Source: Xenococcaceae cyanobacterium MO_167.B27
GTDB taxonomy: Bacteria; Cyanobacteriota; Cyanobacteriia; Cyanobacteriales; Xenococcaceae
Length of the DNA: 64,000 nt
Direction of reading: 5' to 3'
Assembly (NCBI GenBank): GCA_030065935.1
Contig: JASJCP010000010.1
Span: forward strand, 1 to 64,000
In this document: positions 36,482-44,903 of the stretch, piece after piece
How positions within the stretch are numbered: position 1 is the first letter of the stretch
Layout: each line of letters begins with the position of its first letter
Notes under the pieces: generated by a model
What the model was told of the DNA's origin: nothing
Database searches by the model: none
What the model saw: the letters and a program-made list of their open reading frames with translations, nothing else
Made by a program: the position numbers and the translations under genes

Positions 36482-38272
36482 TCACTCATCAGTAATTTTC
36501 AACTCTTCCAAATTCCAAAAAGCTCCTCCAAGAGCGGAATATTCAATAGTTTGAATCTTATTTCTTACTGCTCCTAGAGCCAAAGGATTGACTAAATAAA
36601 TAAACGGTAAATTTTCTGATACTATTTCTTGTACTTCTACATAAATTGCTTTGCGTTTTTCGATATCCAATTCTCTTGCAGCTTCAATAAATAATTGACC
36701 AATTTTCACTTCCCAATCAGCAACTTTTCTTCCTTCAATTGGTTCTTGTCCTGGTTTTGCCCCCTGATTAAAAAAGTGTAAACTACCATTAGGATCCCAG
36801 AGATTAGCACTATTATTAGGCTCATTACCTCCAGTGAATCCTAACAAGACACATTCCCAATCTAACGAGTTATCCAGTTGATTTGTTAAGGTATTAAAAT
36901 TAATCGGCTCAAAATCTACTTTGATTCCTATTTTCCCTAAGTCACTTTGAATTTGTGACCCCATCGCTTCTCTGATTTTATTTCCTGAATTGGTTATAAG
37001 AGAAAATGTTACGCGATTTCCTTTACTATCAAATAATTCTCCTTGTTTATTGTAAGTAAAACCAGCTTCTGTTAGTAATTGTTTAGCTTTTTCTAGATTA
37101 TATTCGTATCCTTTTAAATTCTCATCATAAAAGGGAGATTGAATAGAAATGGGAGAATTTTGTAGTTCTCCTAAGCCCCGATAGATATTGTTATTAATTC
37201 TTTGACGGTCAATAGCGTAAGCTACTGCTTGTCGAAATTTCACATTATTGAACCACTGGGATTTAATAGGCTCCACAAAAGGTTTACCATTTCTCTGACC
37301 TTGATTCAAATTAAAAGTAATATAAGTTGTCCCGTAACTTGCGCCACCATTATAGACAGTAAAATTTCCTCGCTTTTCTTCTTTCTTCAGTAGAGAAAAA
37401 TATTCAGGAGATACAGTAATAGAATCTAAACTACCAGAACGAAATTGTAATAAAAATGTGTCTTGAGATTCAACAATTTGCCAGACTATTTTTTTGATAC
37501 GAGGTAAAGTCTCGCCATTTTCGCTTTTTTTCCAGTAGTAAGGATTAGCTTCAAAGATAATTCTTTGACTATTTACATACTCTTTTAATTTATAAGCACT
37601 GTTAACTACAAATTCATCAGGAGGTGTATCTACTGTCCAAGTAGAAAGAAATAACAAATTACCGTCTTTATCTTTGGTTTCTACAGTTTTCTTTAATATA
37701 TGTTCTGGAAAAATCGCCTGTCCAATGATGCTAACAAAAGGGGCAAAAGGTTCGGCTAAAACAAATTCAATTTCTAAGTCGTTTAGCTTTCTAACTTTTG
37801 GTAATTCTTGACTTTGACCTACTCTTAAAATGTCTCTTGTACCCGTGGGAATATCAGTATTAAAATACAGATCATTAAAAGTAAAAACTACATCTTCGGC
37901 GGTTAGAGGATGACCATCAGACCACTTTAATCCTTTTTTGAGTTTAACAATAATTTTTAATTTATCTTCTGAAACTGACCAAGATTCCGCTAACGCTGTT
38001 TCAATTTCTCCTGTAATAGGATTTTGGGTAACTAACCCCTCAAACATCATGTTCCCCACACTACTGCTACCTCTATCTTGAGAAATCACAAGATTAAAAG
38101 TTTTAGGATCGCTTAATACTGCTTGAACCAATTGGGTTACTTGGCTAGCATTAGATTCTAACAGTGCAGAATTACAACCGTTTAAGGTAATCGTATTCAG
38201 AATAATTATCCCAATTAATAATAGTTTTGTGGGGAAGATACGCCACAATTTAGACCCTAGTAAAGTTTTCAT
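36482..38272 (-). CDS. ABC transporter substrate-binding lipoprotein (peptide type, SBP_bac_5)
   Basis: This 596-aa protein has a signal peptide ending in lipobox LNGC (lipidated Cys33), then a family-5 extracellular solute-binding domain of the DppA/OppA type. Recognisable segments are GLVTQNPITGEIETALAESW near the N-terminus, LKWSDGHPLTAEDVVFTFND, and FRQAVAYAIDRQRINNNI. It would capture oligopeptides or similar solutes in the periplasm for a permease; no permease or ATPase genes are adjacent, as is common in cyanobacteria. Single gene with ATG start at 38270-38272. Confidence 0.9.
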   Translation of the reverse strand: MKTLLGSKLWRIFPTKLLLIGIIILNTITLNGCNSALLESNASQVTQLVQAVLSDPKTFNLVISQDRGSSSVGNMMFEGLVTQNPITGEIETALAESWSVSEDKLKIIVKLKKGLKWSDGHPLTAEDVVFTFNDLYFNTDIPTGTRDILRVGQSQELPKVRKLNDLEIEFVLAEPFAPFVSIIGQAIFPEHILKKTVETKDKDGNLLFLSTWTVDTPPDEFVVNSAYKLKEYVNSQRIIFEANPYYWKKSENGETLPRIKKIVWQIVESQDTFLLQFRSGSLDSITVSPEYFSLLKKEEKRGNFTVYNGGASYGTTYITFNLNQGQRNGKPFVEPIKSQWFNNVKFRQAVAYAIDRQRINNNIYRGLGELQNSPISIQSPFYDENLKGYEYNLEKAKQLLTEAGFTYNKQGELFDSKGNRVTFSLITNSGNKIREAMGSQIQSDLGKIGIKVDFEPINFNTLTNQLDNSLDWECVLLGFTGGNEPNNSANLWDPNGSLHFFNQGAKPGQEPIEGRKVADWEVKIGQLFIEAARELDIEKRKAIYVEVQEIVSENLPFIYLVNPLALGAVRNKIQTIEYSALGGAFWNLEELKITDE

Positions 38273-38343
38273 CTAAGATATTAATTGTTGATGGTTGATG
38301 CTTAATTGCTAAAAAGTTACTAACTACGCTCCTACGCTCCTAC

Positions 38344-38712
38344 TTAATCTTGACGACCTAAAGCATAGACTCCAGAGATTATACAAGTCATTATGCCTAA
38401 ACTAATCGACCAGCTAATACCCAAGCTGAAAGAAATACCCCAATTACAAACAGCACCTAAGATCAGAAACGGAATAATACTCATAACTGAAGCATAAAAA
38501 GCGTTTTGCGATTCTCTTACAGGGCGAGTTTCTTCGTATTCTTCTATAGTATAAAGCGATCGCTCGGCAAAATTAAACCACCGTGATAACTGTTCTGTAA
38601 TCCAATCTTTCACAGAAGTAAGACTAATATAGAATACTAGTGACCACAAACAACTACCAGCGATCGCAGTTTGATTGATCGGAAATAAAAAAGGAAAAAA
38701 ATCTTGTAACAT
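38344..38712 (-). CDS. Small multi-pass membrane protein, unknown
   Basis: This 122-aa protein has about four hydrophobic segments: a first near 10-34 (FPINQTAIAGSCLWSLVFYI) and others in the C-terminal half (VMSIIPFLILGAVCNWGISF and following). A hydrophilic acidic stretch (TIEEYEETRPVRESQN) lies between. I do not recognise the family. It is 71 bp upstream of the peptide-binding gene on the same strand, so co-transcription is possible. Confidence 0.65.
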   Translation of the reverse strand: MLQDFFPFLFPINQTAIAGSCLWSLVFYISLTSVKDWITEQLSRWFNFAERSLYTIEEYEETRPVRESQNAFYASVMSIIPFLILGAVCNWGISFSLGISWSISLGIMTCIISGVYALGRQD

Positions 38713-38898
38713 AGTGAATTTAAAATTTCTTGCTCATAATAAGGCGATTATTGTGGGATTATAGCCAATATCCTTTTACTTCAAAGGTTTGAATCTTAAG
38801 TAATTATACCGATTCTATTATTGCGGTAACAGTTAATAGGTAGTATATTGGGTAGATATGTTTACAAACCACCCAAAAATTTACTTTGTAATGTAGTA

Positions 38899-38927
38899 TT
38901 GACTATTTGTCATAAATAGTATATACA
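38899..38927 (+). promoter_or_regulatory. Sigma70-type promoter for the M23 peptidase gene
   Basis: TTGACT (38899-38904), a 17-bp spacer and TATACA (38922-38927) match the housekeeping consensus closely, about 87 bp upstream of the ATG at 39014. The spacer 38713-39013 has no gene. Confidence 0.65.
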
Positions 38928-39013
38928 CCTTCTCACAAAGAAAGAATAAATTTATAGTTTCGTCCCTAGATTGAAGAGTAGTTGTTAATTATCCAGTAGG
39001 AAATCCGAGAGCT

Positions 39014-39634
39014 ATGAGTGTTAAGGCAAAATTGTATCGCCTAGTGCTAATAATGGTGGCGACTTTGTTAATTACTCTAGGACTAGCATCAGAAAAGCTA
39101 GGGAAAGTTAAAGCATCTAATATATTAGAACCACAAGAGAATCTAGAATCAACAGAAATAGCTGGCACTTTGTGGACACATGGTTCTTTTCCTGTAGAGA
39201 ATTTTCAAGCTTACACTTCTCCTTTCGGCTATCGTCGCTCTCCTATAGATGGTGAAGTGCAGTTTCATAACGGCTTAGATATGGCTGCACCCCTAGGTAG
39301 TTATGTTCGTAGTTGGTGGACAGGAACAGTAAGTAAAGTCTCTAGTGATAGTAGATGTGGAACTTCTGTCACCATAACATCGGGAGAATGGGAACACGCC
39401 TATTGCCATTTAAAGGGTAATATCAAAACATCAGATAAAGGAAGCTATCTCATAGACGATAACGGAAGACTTCAAATTTGGCAAGGTCAAGAAGTTGCCG
39501 TAGGTGCTAGAATCGGTCGAGTTGGTATGACTGGTAGAACCACTGGTCCTCATCTTCACTGGGTTTTAAGACATAATGGAACTTATGTTGACCCCGCTCG
39601 TGTTCTTAAAGAGATGTATAAGCGTCGAGCCTAG
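39014..39634 (+). CDS. M23 (LytM-type) metallopeptidase
   Basis: This 206-aa protein has a signal peptide (about 1-25) and a C-terminal M23 domain. Zinc ligands H85 and D89 lie in HNGLDMAAPLG, and the HxH motif is H180/H182 in GPHLHW. H132 in YCHLKG is a further active-site residue. This set is that of active LytM-type endopeptidases that cut peptidoglycan cross-links, acting in the periplasm during wall growth or cell division. It has a strong predicted promoter upstream and no operon partners. Confidence 0.9.
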   Translation: MSVKAKLYRLVLIMVATLLITLGLASEKLGKVKASNILEPQENLESTEIAGTLWTHGSFPVENFQAYTSPFGYRRSPIDGEVQFHNGLDMAAPLGSYVRSWWTGTVSKVSSDSRCGTSVTITSGEWEHAYCHLKGNIKTSDKGSYLIDDNGRLQIWQGQEVAVGARIGRVGMTGRTTGPHLHWVLRHNGTYVDPARVLKEMYKRRA

Positions 39635-39699
39635 AAACAAAAGGGAGTAGGGAATAGGTATTTATCGTTTCTGCTTCATCTTTATGTGAGGGATGAATT

Positions 39700-39765
39700 A
39701 TGATGGGTCGCTAGACTTCGTCGCCCTTCACCGAACGCGCACCTTCGGTGAGAGTAGTAAGGAAA
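39700..39765. repeat. GC-rich interspersed repeat (CACCTTCGGTGAGAG block)
   Basis: The block GCGCACCTTCGGTGAGAG near 39740 also occurs as CCGCACCTTCGGTGAGAG near 20206 and, reversed, as CTCACCGAAGGTGCGCGG at 43021-43038. CTCACCGAAGGTG is itself near-palindromic. Confidence 0.55.
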
Positions 39766-39860
39766 CTAGGTCAGCACCCCTTGATTATTTCTTGCTCCTT
39801 GATGCCTAAATAGTTACTAAAAATATAGTCAAATATGACATTGACTATGTTTTAGCTTAA

Positions 39861-39935
39861 CCAGGCGTAACCCTGATAGGACGAACTACTACGCCACGGC
39901 AGTCGCTTCAAGTCGGGGAACCCGCCCAACGCGCT
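39861..39935 (-). ncRNA. Possible omega-RNA/right end of the second tnpB
   Basis: The stretch following the second tnpB on the minus strand is GC-rich in an AT-rich setting and contains small hairpins (e.g. CAGG GTTACG CCTG). It is where the guide RNA of this element would lie, but its sequence is unlike the family at 36217, and the call rests on position. Confidence 0.35.
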
Positions 39936-41176
39936 GCCTTCTCTATCCCTTGGCTAAAAGCTGTTGGGACTACTTCTTGATGAAGTTGCTCATGGGGGAA
40001 ACCCCCAAGACCGCACTTCATCGCTTTTCTTAAAATGTTAAGACTCCCGTTAATATCTGCATTAATTCTCGTTTTTTCCCCTTTGATTTTATACATTCCC
40101 CTGGATTCACGATAACCACTAAATTTAATTTCTTTAGCATTCTCATCACCGTAGTTAGGGATTACATCTAGGTTTAAAAAACTAGCACGGGATGTATAAC
40201 TTTCTTCACTTGTTTCTATGTTAATTCCTTTTAATTCTCCTTTATAACGTAACATTTCAATAAATCTACTATGGGGAATACTTACAAAATTTTGATTGTT
40301 TTTCCTGCCATTATTTATCTCCTGTTTCCATAGAGGATTTTTTCCAATAATCAATTGGCTAATCCCTTGCTTATCTAAATAATTAATTATCCATCTAGAA
40401 GCTTGATGTAGATAAGTTTCTATTCGATTATTGCGATTAGCTGTGATTCTTTGAATTTGTTTTGATGTGAGGCTATCTTTTGCCAGTAATGAGCACAAGA
40501 TAGCTTTTCTCTTATTATAGAATTGGTTAAGACTTTTTAGCGGTCTCCCGTTAACCAGAATTGGTATAAATCCTTTTTGGTTTGATGTTAGAGTGGCTAA
40601 ATTATTTACTCCAATATCTATAGCAGCAATAGCAAGAGGGTTAGAGACCGTATCTTCTTCAGTTTTTTCATATACTATTTCAATTATATATTGTCCTACT
40701 TTGGGAATAATTCTAGCTTGAACTATATTTTTGACCCTAGTAGGAACAATTATATTTGTAAGAGATAATTTAACTCTCTCCTTTTTAAGCCAACGTTTAC
40801 TGATAGCATCAAGGGGATAAGTAACTAAATTTCTTCCTTGAGTTTTGTGTTTATACTTAGGTAGAGATGGTCTTCCTGTAAAGAATTTTGGTGTTTGGTT
40901 ATAGGCTTGATTAGCCTTAAAAAAAGATTGCCAGTTTTGAGCTAGTGTCCTTAATACTTGCTGAGAAACTTTGGCTGGTAATGCTTGATAATCCCCACTA
41001 TTTTTCACCAAATGATAAACTTGATTAAATCCTAAATAAATAGAATCAAAGATAAAGGCTTGGCGAATTATATAGTTAGCATAGTTATAAAGATTTTTAG
41101 ACAAGAAACAAAGGCGATCTATTTCTTGCCAAAATGGGTTATTTGGTTGAACTATATGTCTCTCAACCTGCCTCAT
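39908..41176 (-). CDS. TnpB-family nuclease with relocated RuvC-II glutamate
   Basis: This 422-aa TnpB-family protein is from a different branch than the one at 35076. RuvC-I D187 (AIDIGVNNLAT) and RuvC-III D374 (INADINGSLNIL) are present. Where other TnpBs have the RuvC-II glutamate (VED), this one reads LIIGKNPLWKQ (G278). A glutamate 47 residues later, E325 in SEESYTSRASF, is in the place reported for the rearranged active site of Fanzor-like TnpBs. The zinc-ribbon cysteines are also missing from this segment. It may therefore be active despite lacking the classic triad. No tnpA adjoins. ATG start at 41174-41176. Confidence 0.8.
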   Translation of the reverse strand: MRQVERHIVQPNNPFWQEIDRLCFLSKNLYNYANYIIRQAFIFDSIYLGFNQVYHLVKNSGDYQALPAKVSQQVLRTLAQNWQSFFKANQAYNQTPKFFTGRPSLPKYKHKTQGRNLVTYPLDAISKRWLKKERVKLSLTNIIVPTRVKNIVQARIIPKVGQYIIEIVYEKTEEDTVSNPLAIAAIDIGVNNLATLTSNQKGFIPILVNGRPLKSLNQFYNKRKAILCSLLAKDSLTSKQIQRITANRNNRIETYLHQASRWIINYLDKQGISQLIIGKNPLWKQEINNGRKNNQNFVSIPHSRFIEMLRYKGELKGINIETSEESYTSRASFLNLDVIPNYGDENAKEIKFSGYRESRGMYKIKGEKTRINADINGSLNILRKAMKCGLGGFPHEQLHQEVVPTAFSQGIEKAARWAGSPT

Positions 41177-41628
41177 TGCTCAAATTTAATGACCAGATAT
41201 ATTATCCCATAAGATAACCATAATTAATTTTAATATTTGACTAAATTTGGCAATATTTTACTATATTTTCGTTAAATGTTTATAATACTGATTACTGATT
41301 ACTGAATATTGATTACTGATGTCCTTGATCCTTGGGAAACGGGAATAGGGAATAGGGAATAGGGAATAGCGAAATTATGCTCTTACTAGGTACCCTATTG
41401 ACTTACCCATATAGAAATTAGTAATTATTATAGGGAAGAGGGAAGAGAAAAGATCGATCGCAGATCAGTGATTATTAACATATTGGGATGCTCAAAGTTG
41501 ATTTGGAGAAACTTCAGACATAATAGAAGCGGGTTATACATCTAGGGTCTAATGCCTCTAAAAGTCGGCAATCCACTCTACCAGTAGTGTATGATATATC
41601 TTTGTCTTAAGTAGATATTTTTATTGTT
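41177..41628. other. Spacer with two heptamer tandem repeats
   Basis: No gene is seen in 452 bp. Five heptamers lie at 41284-41318 (AATACTG, ATTACTG, ATTACTG, AATATTG, ATTACTG) and four GGGAATA units at 41341-41368. Confidence 0.75.
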
Positions 41629-41847
41629 ATGAGTACTCAAACAATCCCACAAACCGAACAAACCAAAGAACTGTTACTCACTCAGTTAAGAAAACATCAA
41701 GCACCAATGAGCCTTCAAGAGCTAGAAGCAAAGATTGCTACAGACAAAAGTCTATCTCATCGTAGTTTTAAAGAAGCTGCTTGGAAACTAGTAGAAGAGG
41801 GTAAAGCTCACTTCAATCATAGTTGGGACTTAGAAATTAGTAGTTAA
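41629..41847 (+). CDS. Small conserved hypothetical protein, winged-helix-like
   Basis: This 72-aa protein after a polar N-terminus reads LLLTQLRKHQAPMSLQELEA, then SFKEAAWKLVEEGKAHFNHSW. The helix-turn-helix-strand order resembles a minimal winged-helix domain. I do not recognise a named family. The ATG at 41629 is the only reasonable start. A regulatory or DNA-binding role is a guess from predicted fold. Confidence 0.6.
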   Translation: MSTQTIPQTEQTKELLLTQLRKHQAPMSLQELEAKIATDKSLSHRSFKEAAWKLVEEGKAHFNHSWDLEISS

Positions 41848-41971
41848 AAATAGTAAGTTACCCTTGTGAACATGGGTTCAAGCGGGAGCCATGGGCGGGC
41901 GACCCCAAGTCTATCTTAATTTAACAGAGGGTGAATCAATATCCTGCAAAAAGGATAGAGAAAGATTAATA

Positions 41972-42092
41972 GTGACGCAACCCGACGCTGACCGCTTGCG
42001 GTACATCGCGGGCTTCTGCACATCCTAGAATTCTAGGAGACAGACTTCCTTCGCAATACTCCTATTGTTTCCTGCTACGGCAGTTTTACTTC
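41972..42092 (-). pseudogene. Relic of a tnpB 3' end / omega-RNA
   Basis: On the minus strand, AAGTAAAACTGCCGTAGCAG leads to the terminal hairpin GAAGCCCGCGATGTACCGC..GCGGTCAGCGTCGGG followed by TTGCGTCAC. This closely matches the ending of the full-length element (GAAGCCCGCGCTGTGCC...CAGCGTCGGGAG..CGTCAC). The reading frame (TAVAGNNRSIAKEV) is short and closed by stops. Confidence 0.7.
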
Positions 42093-42307
42093 AGGTACAC
42101 GCCCAGCCCGAAGAGGTGTTAAGAGCTTATCACCCTTGAAAAACCTAGAACCCACGTTCCTTAAAGATTTTACTCCCATGAGGCAGTAACTTATTTCTGG
42201 TTACACTACCATGCAAAACCCGTGTTTCTTTAGTTGTCGAGGTACTGATATTCGATGAGGCTATTATCGCCGATGTCGAATAATAGTATTTTACAACGCT
42301 TTGAAGC

Positions 42308-42366
42308 CTTGCTATATAAAGATTCTGTTTCTATTTTGTAAACCTATGACCGACAAACCCTGCCCG
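42308..42366 (+). repeat. Interspersed repeat, copy B (CTTGCTATATAAAG family)
   Basis: CTTGCTATATAAAGATTCTG, then TTTCTATTTTGTAAACC and TATGACCGACAAACC: nearly the same as copy A (20229-20285) in opposite orientation. Confidence 0.75.
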
Positions 42367-42568
42367 CCTTTTCATCCCGAGGTTCGCTTTCGTGCCTCAC
42401 GCGGGGCTTCCCAGGCGGAAGCTAAAGTGACCTCTCCCGACATCGAATCAAAGATTACGATGCGGGCTTCCCTAACCTTACGATTAGGTTTTCGGCGGTT
42501 ATTTCCACCTCTCCCTAACCCTCTCCAATAAAAAAAATCTTCCTTACTCATCCCCCCACCCCCTATAA

Positions 42569-42680
42569 GTCCCCCTTTAGGGGGACATCAGTCGAGCCTC
42601 TCCTTTCAGGAGAGGTTTGGAGAGGTGGGGGAATGAGGGGGGTGGAGAGGGAACGGATGGTCTCCCCCTACAGGGGGGTG
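42569..42680. repeat. Cluster of GC-rich palindromes
   Basis: GTCCCCC/GGGGGAC (42569-42586), CCTCTCC/GGAGAGG (42597-42615) and CCCCC/GGGGG (42664-42677) follow one another in the gene-free region. Each forms a short hairpin with a 4-5-nt loop. Confidence 0.65.
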
Positions 42681-42734
42681 TGGTCGGGGGTGGTTTTGCA
42701 CCCACCATCTAGATGAATAATACAAGTACTACAC

Positions 42735-42792
42735 ACCCCCGACGCTCTGATTGCCCAGGCAGTTTCCGTTTCCGACAGTCCATCGGTACAGC
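42735..42792 (-). pseudogene. Relic of a tnpB 3' end / omega-RNA
   Basis: On the minus strand GTACCGATGGACTGTCGGAA, GGAAACTGCCTG and GAGCGTCGGGGGT correspond in order to GTACCCTCGGACGG, GGAAACTGCCTGATAATGG and GTACTGTCGGGGT at 36219-36273. Everything else of the element is lost. Confidence 0.55.
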
Positions 42793-42954
42793 TTTCAAAT
42801 TGTTTTGACTCTATGTTCCTATTCCTCCCCGCGTCACCGTTACATTTTCTTGGGTGATATTTTTCAAGGGCGTACAGATAGACAGGGTTAGATTATCCCT
42901 TGACAACTTACTGCGGGCGAACCCGTATGAATAGATCATACAAGACTCAAAAGC

Positions 42955-43014
42955 TTTGCTATATAAAGATTTCGTTTCAAAACTGTAAAGCGCGCGACCA
43001 ATAAACCTTGCCCC
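42955..43014 (+). repeat. Interspersed repeat, copy C (CTTGCTATATAAAG family)
   Basis: TTTGCTATATAAAGATTTCG, TTTCAAAACTGTAAA and GCGACCAATAAACCTTGCCCC match copies A and B. It is followed at 43021 by CTCACCGAAGGTGCGCGG, a block also found next to copy A. Confidence 0.7.
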
Positions 43015-43183
43015 TGCTTTCTCACCGAAGGTGCGCGGAGCGACCCCGACGTTCGCCTGTCAGCAGAACGCTCCGCTTCCCCCAGGGAAGCTAAAATATT
43101 TGCTACAGATCGAACCTGTGTTGAGGGTTGGTAATGCTAAACCTTTACAAGATATCTGTTGCATTTTTTTTATGGTGTATTTT

Positions 43184-44545
43184 ATGTCAGGAAAGGACGA
43201 AAGACAATATAATCCCTTTGCAGGAAAAGGAAATAAACCAGGCGATCGCCGTAATTCTTTCCAAGTAGATCGCGATCGCATAGTGTATTCTTCTGCTTTC
43301 CGCAGATTAGCACAAGTAACCCAGGTAGTGACGGCTCAAGAAGGTCACGTCTTTCACAACCGTCTGACTCATTCTCTAAAAGTAGCTCAGGTGGCGAGGA
43401 GACTTGCAGAAAGTTTAATAGCTCAACAACCAGAAATAGCCGAAAAATTAGGGGGAATTGAGCCAGATGTAGTAGAAGCAGCAGCTTTAGCTCACGATTT
43501 GGGTCATCCTCCTTTTGGACATAGTGCAGAAGAAGAATTAGATGAGTGTGCGGTCAAACACGGTTTGAATGATGGCTTTGAAGGAAATGCACAATCTTTT
43601 CGTATTCTGACGAAATTGGCAATTCACCGTATAGATTATTGTGGTTTAAATTTAACTAGAGCTACTCTTAATGCTGTTCTGAAATACCCTTGGTTACGCG
43701 ATCGCTCTTTGCCTCAATCCAAAAGGTATCGCAAATACTCTGTTTACGATCTTGACTATGAAGCATTTTTGTTTGTGAGAAATCCTCAAGATCAGAGTCA
43801 AACCATAGAAGCTAGTATCATGGATTTTGCTGATGATATTACCTACAGTGTCCATGATTTAGAGGATTTTTATTTAGCTGGTTTAATTCCTTTAGAATTA
43901 CTTGCTACTGACCGCGACGAGTTAAACCGCTTTGTGGAAGAATGGCTACGGGAAAAGCCTAATGATCCCGTAGCTAAGGTGGTACAAGCTCATCCTTATC
44001 GGTTTCAAAACTTTCTTGATGCGACTTACAACTTAAGAGGACAATATCGTCCAGGGTCTTTTGAACAAAAAGCGCAGATCAAAAGGGTTAGTTCTCAGCT
44101 AATTCAAACTTATATTAGTTCTGTACAACTGATTCTCACTTATGGCGATCGCGCTGCTGGTGAGGGGTATAGCGATCGCGGTTATCTGCAATACGACCCA
44201 GCTAAGGAAGAGGAGCTTCAATTTCTGCAACGTATTGTTTGGAGTTATGTCATCTCTAATCCTCGTCTTGCTACTCAAAGATATGGACAAAAAAAGATTA
44301 TCAAAAGTTTATTTGAAATGTATCTCGAAGTTATCCAAAAAGGAGACTTAAGCTTGATTCCTGTTCGGTTTATTAAAGACTATTTAGAATTAGATGAACG
44401 AGCTAAACAAGGAGAAAATGTTGACCAGGAAAAAACCCGTATGGCTATAGATACTGTTGCTAGTTTAAGTGAAGCAGAAGCCGTACTCAAATTTCGCCGT
44501 CTTACAGGGGTTAGCCAAGGTTCTTTCCTAGATTATTGGGAATAA
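43184..44545 (+). CDS. dgt: Deoxyguanosinetriphosphate triphosphohydrolase (dGTPase), HD family
   Basis: This protein of about 453 aa hydrolyses dNTPs to nucleoside and triphosphate. Its HD-domain motifs are in order: HNRLTHSLKVAQVARRLA, ALAHDLGHPPFGHSAEEEL (the HD pair) and SIMDFADDITYSVHDLEDF. The N-terminal DRDRIVYSSAFRRLAQVTQV is the typical dGTPase opening. The frame is open back to 43031, but that part is repeat sequence; ATG 43184 (MSGKDERQYNPF) or ATG 43172 is the likely start. The role is dNTP-pool control. Stands alone. Confidence 0.9.
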   Translation: MSGKDERQYNPFAGKGNKPGDRRNSFQVDRDRIVYSSAFRRLAQVTQVVTAQEGHVFHNRLTHSLKVAQVARRLAESLIAQQPEIAEKLGGIEPDVVEAAALAHDLGHPPFGHSAEEELDECAVKHGLNDGFEGNAQSFRILTKLAIHRIDYCGLNLTRATLNAVLKYPWLRDRSLPQSKRYRKYSVYDLDYEAFLFVRNPQDQSQTIEASIMDFADDITYSVHDLEDFYLAGLIPLELLATDRDELNRFVEEWLREKPNDPVAKVVQAHPYRFQNFLDATYNLRGQYRPGSFEQKAQIKRVSSQLIQTYISSVQLILTYGDRAAGEGYSDRGYLQYDPAKEEELQFLQRIVWSYVISNPRLATQRYGQKKIIKSLFEMYLEVIQKGDLSLIPVRFIKDYLELDERAKQGENVDQEKTRMAIDTVASLSEAEAVLKFRRLTGVSQGSFLDYWE

Positions 44546-44564
44546 TCTTGATAATTAATTACTC

Positions 44565-44720
44565 CTAAAAAGGTCCCATTAAAATTAGTAGGGTAAATCC
44601 ACAAAATATTGCCATTACTACAGCAATAATTAGTTCATAAGGTGCATGATTAGTTTTTTCTAAATATTGATTAACTTTTTGATCCTTCTCTTCAGGATGC
44701 CAAATCATTCCGCCTTTCAT
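44565..44720 (-). CDS. Small single-pass membrane protein (51 aa)
   Basis: A short frame starts at ATG 44718-44720 with GGAGG nine bases upstream. The protein begins MKGGMIWHPEEKDQKVNQYL and ends with a transmembrane helix (about 29-50, ELIIAVVMAIFCGFTLLILM). The good ribosome-binding site, lack of rare features and hydrophilic-then-hydrophobic plan support a real gene. It resembles in size the small subunits of thylakoid complexes, but I recognise no family. It is convergent with dgt, in the gap 44546-44903. Confidence 0.6.
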   Translation of the reverse strand: MKGGMIWHPEEKDQKVNQYLEKTNHAPYELIIAVVMAIFCGFTLLILMGPF

Positions 44721-44903
44721 AAGGTTTTTCCTCCAAAACTCTAAGTCCTTATTTAAGTCCTTATGAGATCAATACTAATCACAAATTAGTAAACAGATGG
44801 CAAAAAATTAGAGAATGAAATCATCTGAAAAATAAATTAAGGAAAGTTTATTTATCGTTACTGTTACTTAAAATAGTTTAATTAAAAATTGTGATCCCCA
44901 ACT

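Larger units (their letters stand above)
41848..43183. other. Repeat-rich, gene-free region before dgt
   Basis: Over 1.3 kb contain two tnpB-end relics, two copies of the CTTGCTATATAAAG repeat and a block of GC-rich palindromes (42569-42680). Reading frames here, including one at 42301-42531 and the upstream extension of dgt from 43031, run across these repeats and are not considered genes. Confidence 0.7.

Noticed and set aside
41629-41847. Antitoxin of a toxin-antitoxin pair
   Set aside because: No toxin-like gene adjoins on either side; only a repeat-rich spacer is present.
42301-42531. A 76-codon plus-strand frame
   Set aside because: It spans interspersed repeat copy B and GC-rich blocks, has unnatural composition and no plausible domain.
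43031-43183. N-terminal extension of the dGTPase
   Set aside because: These codons lie in repeat sequence and do not resemble the dGTPase family, which begins near MSGKDERQYN.
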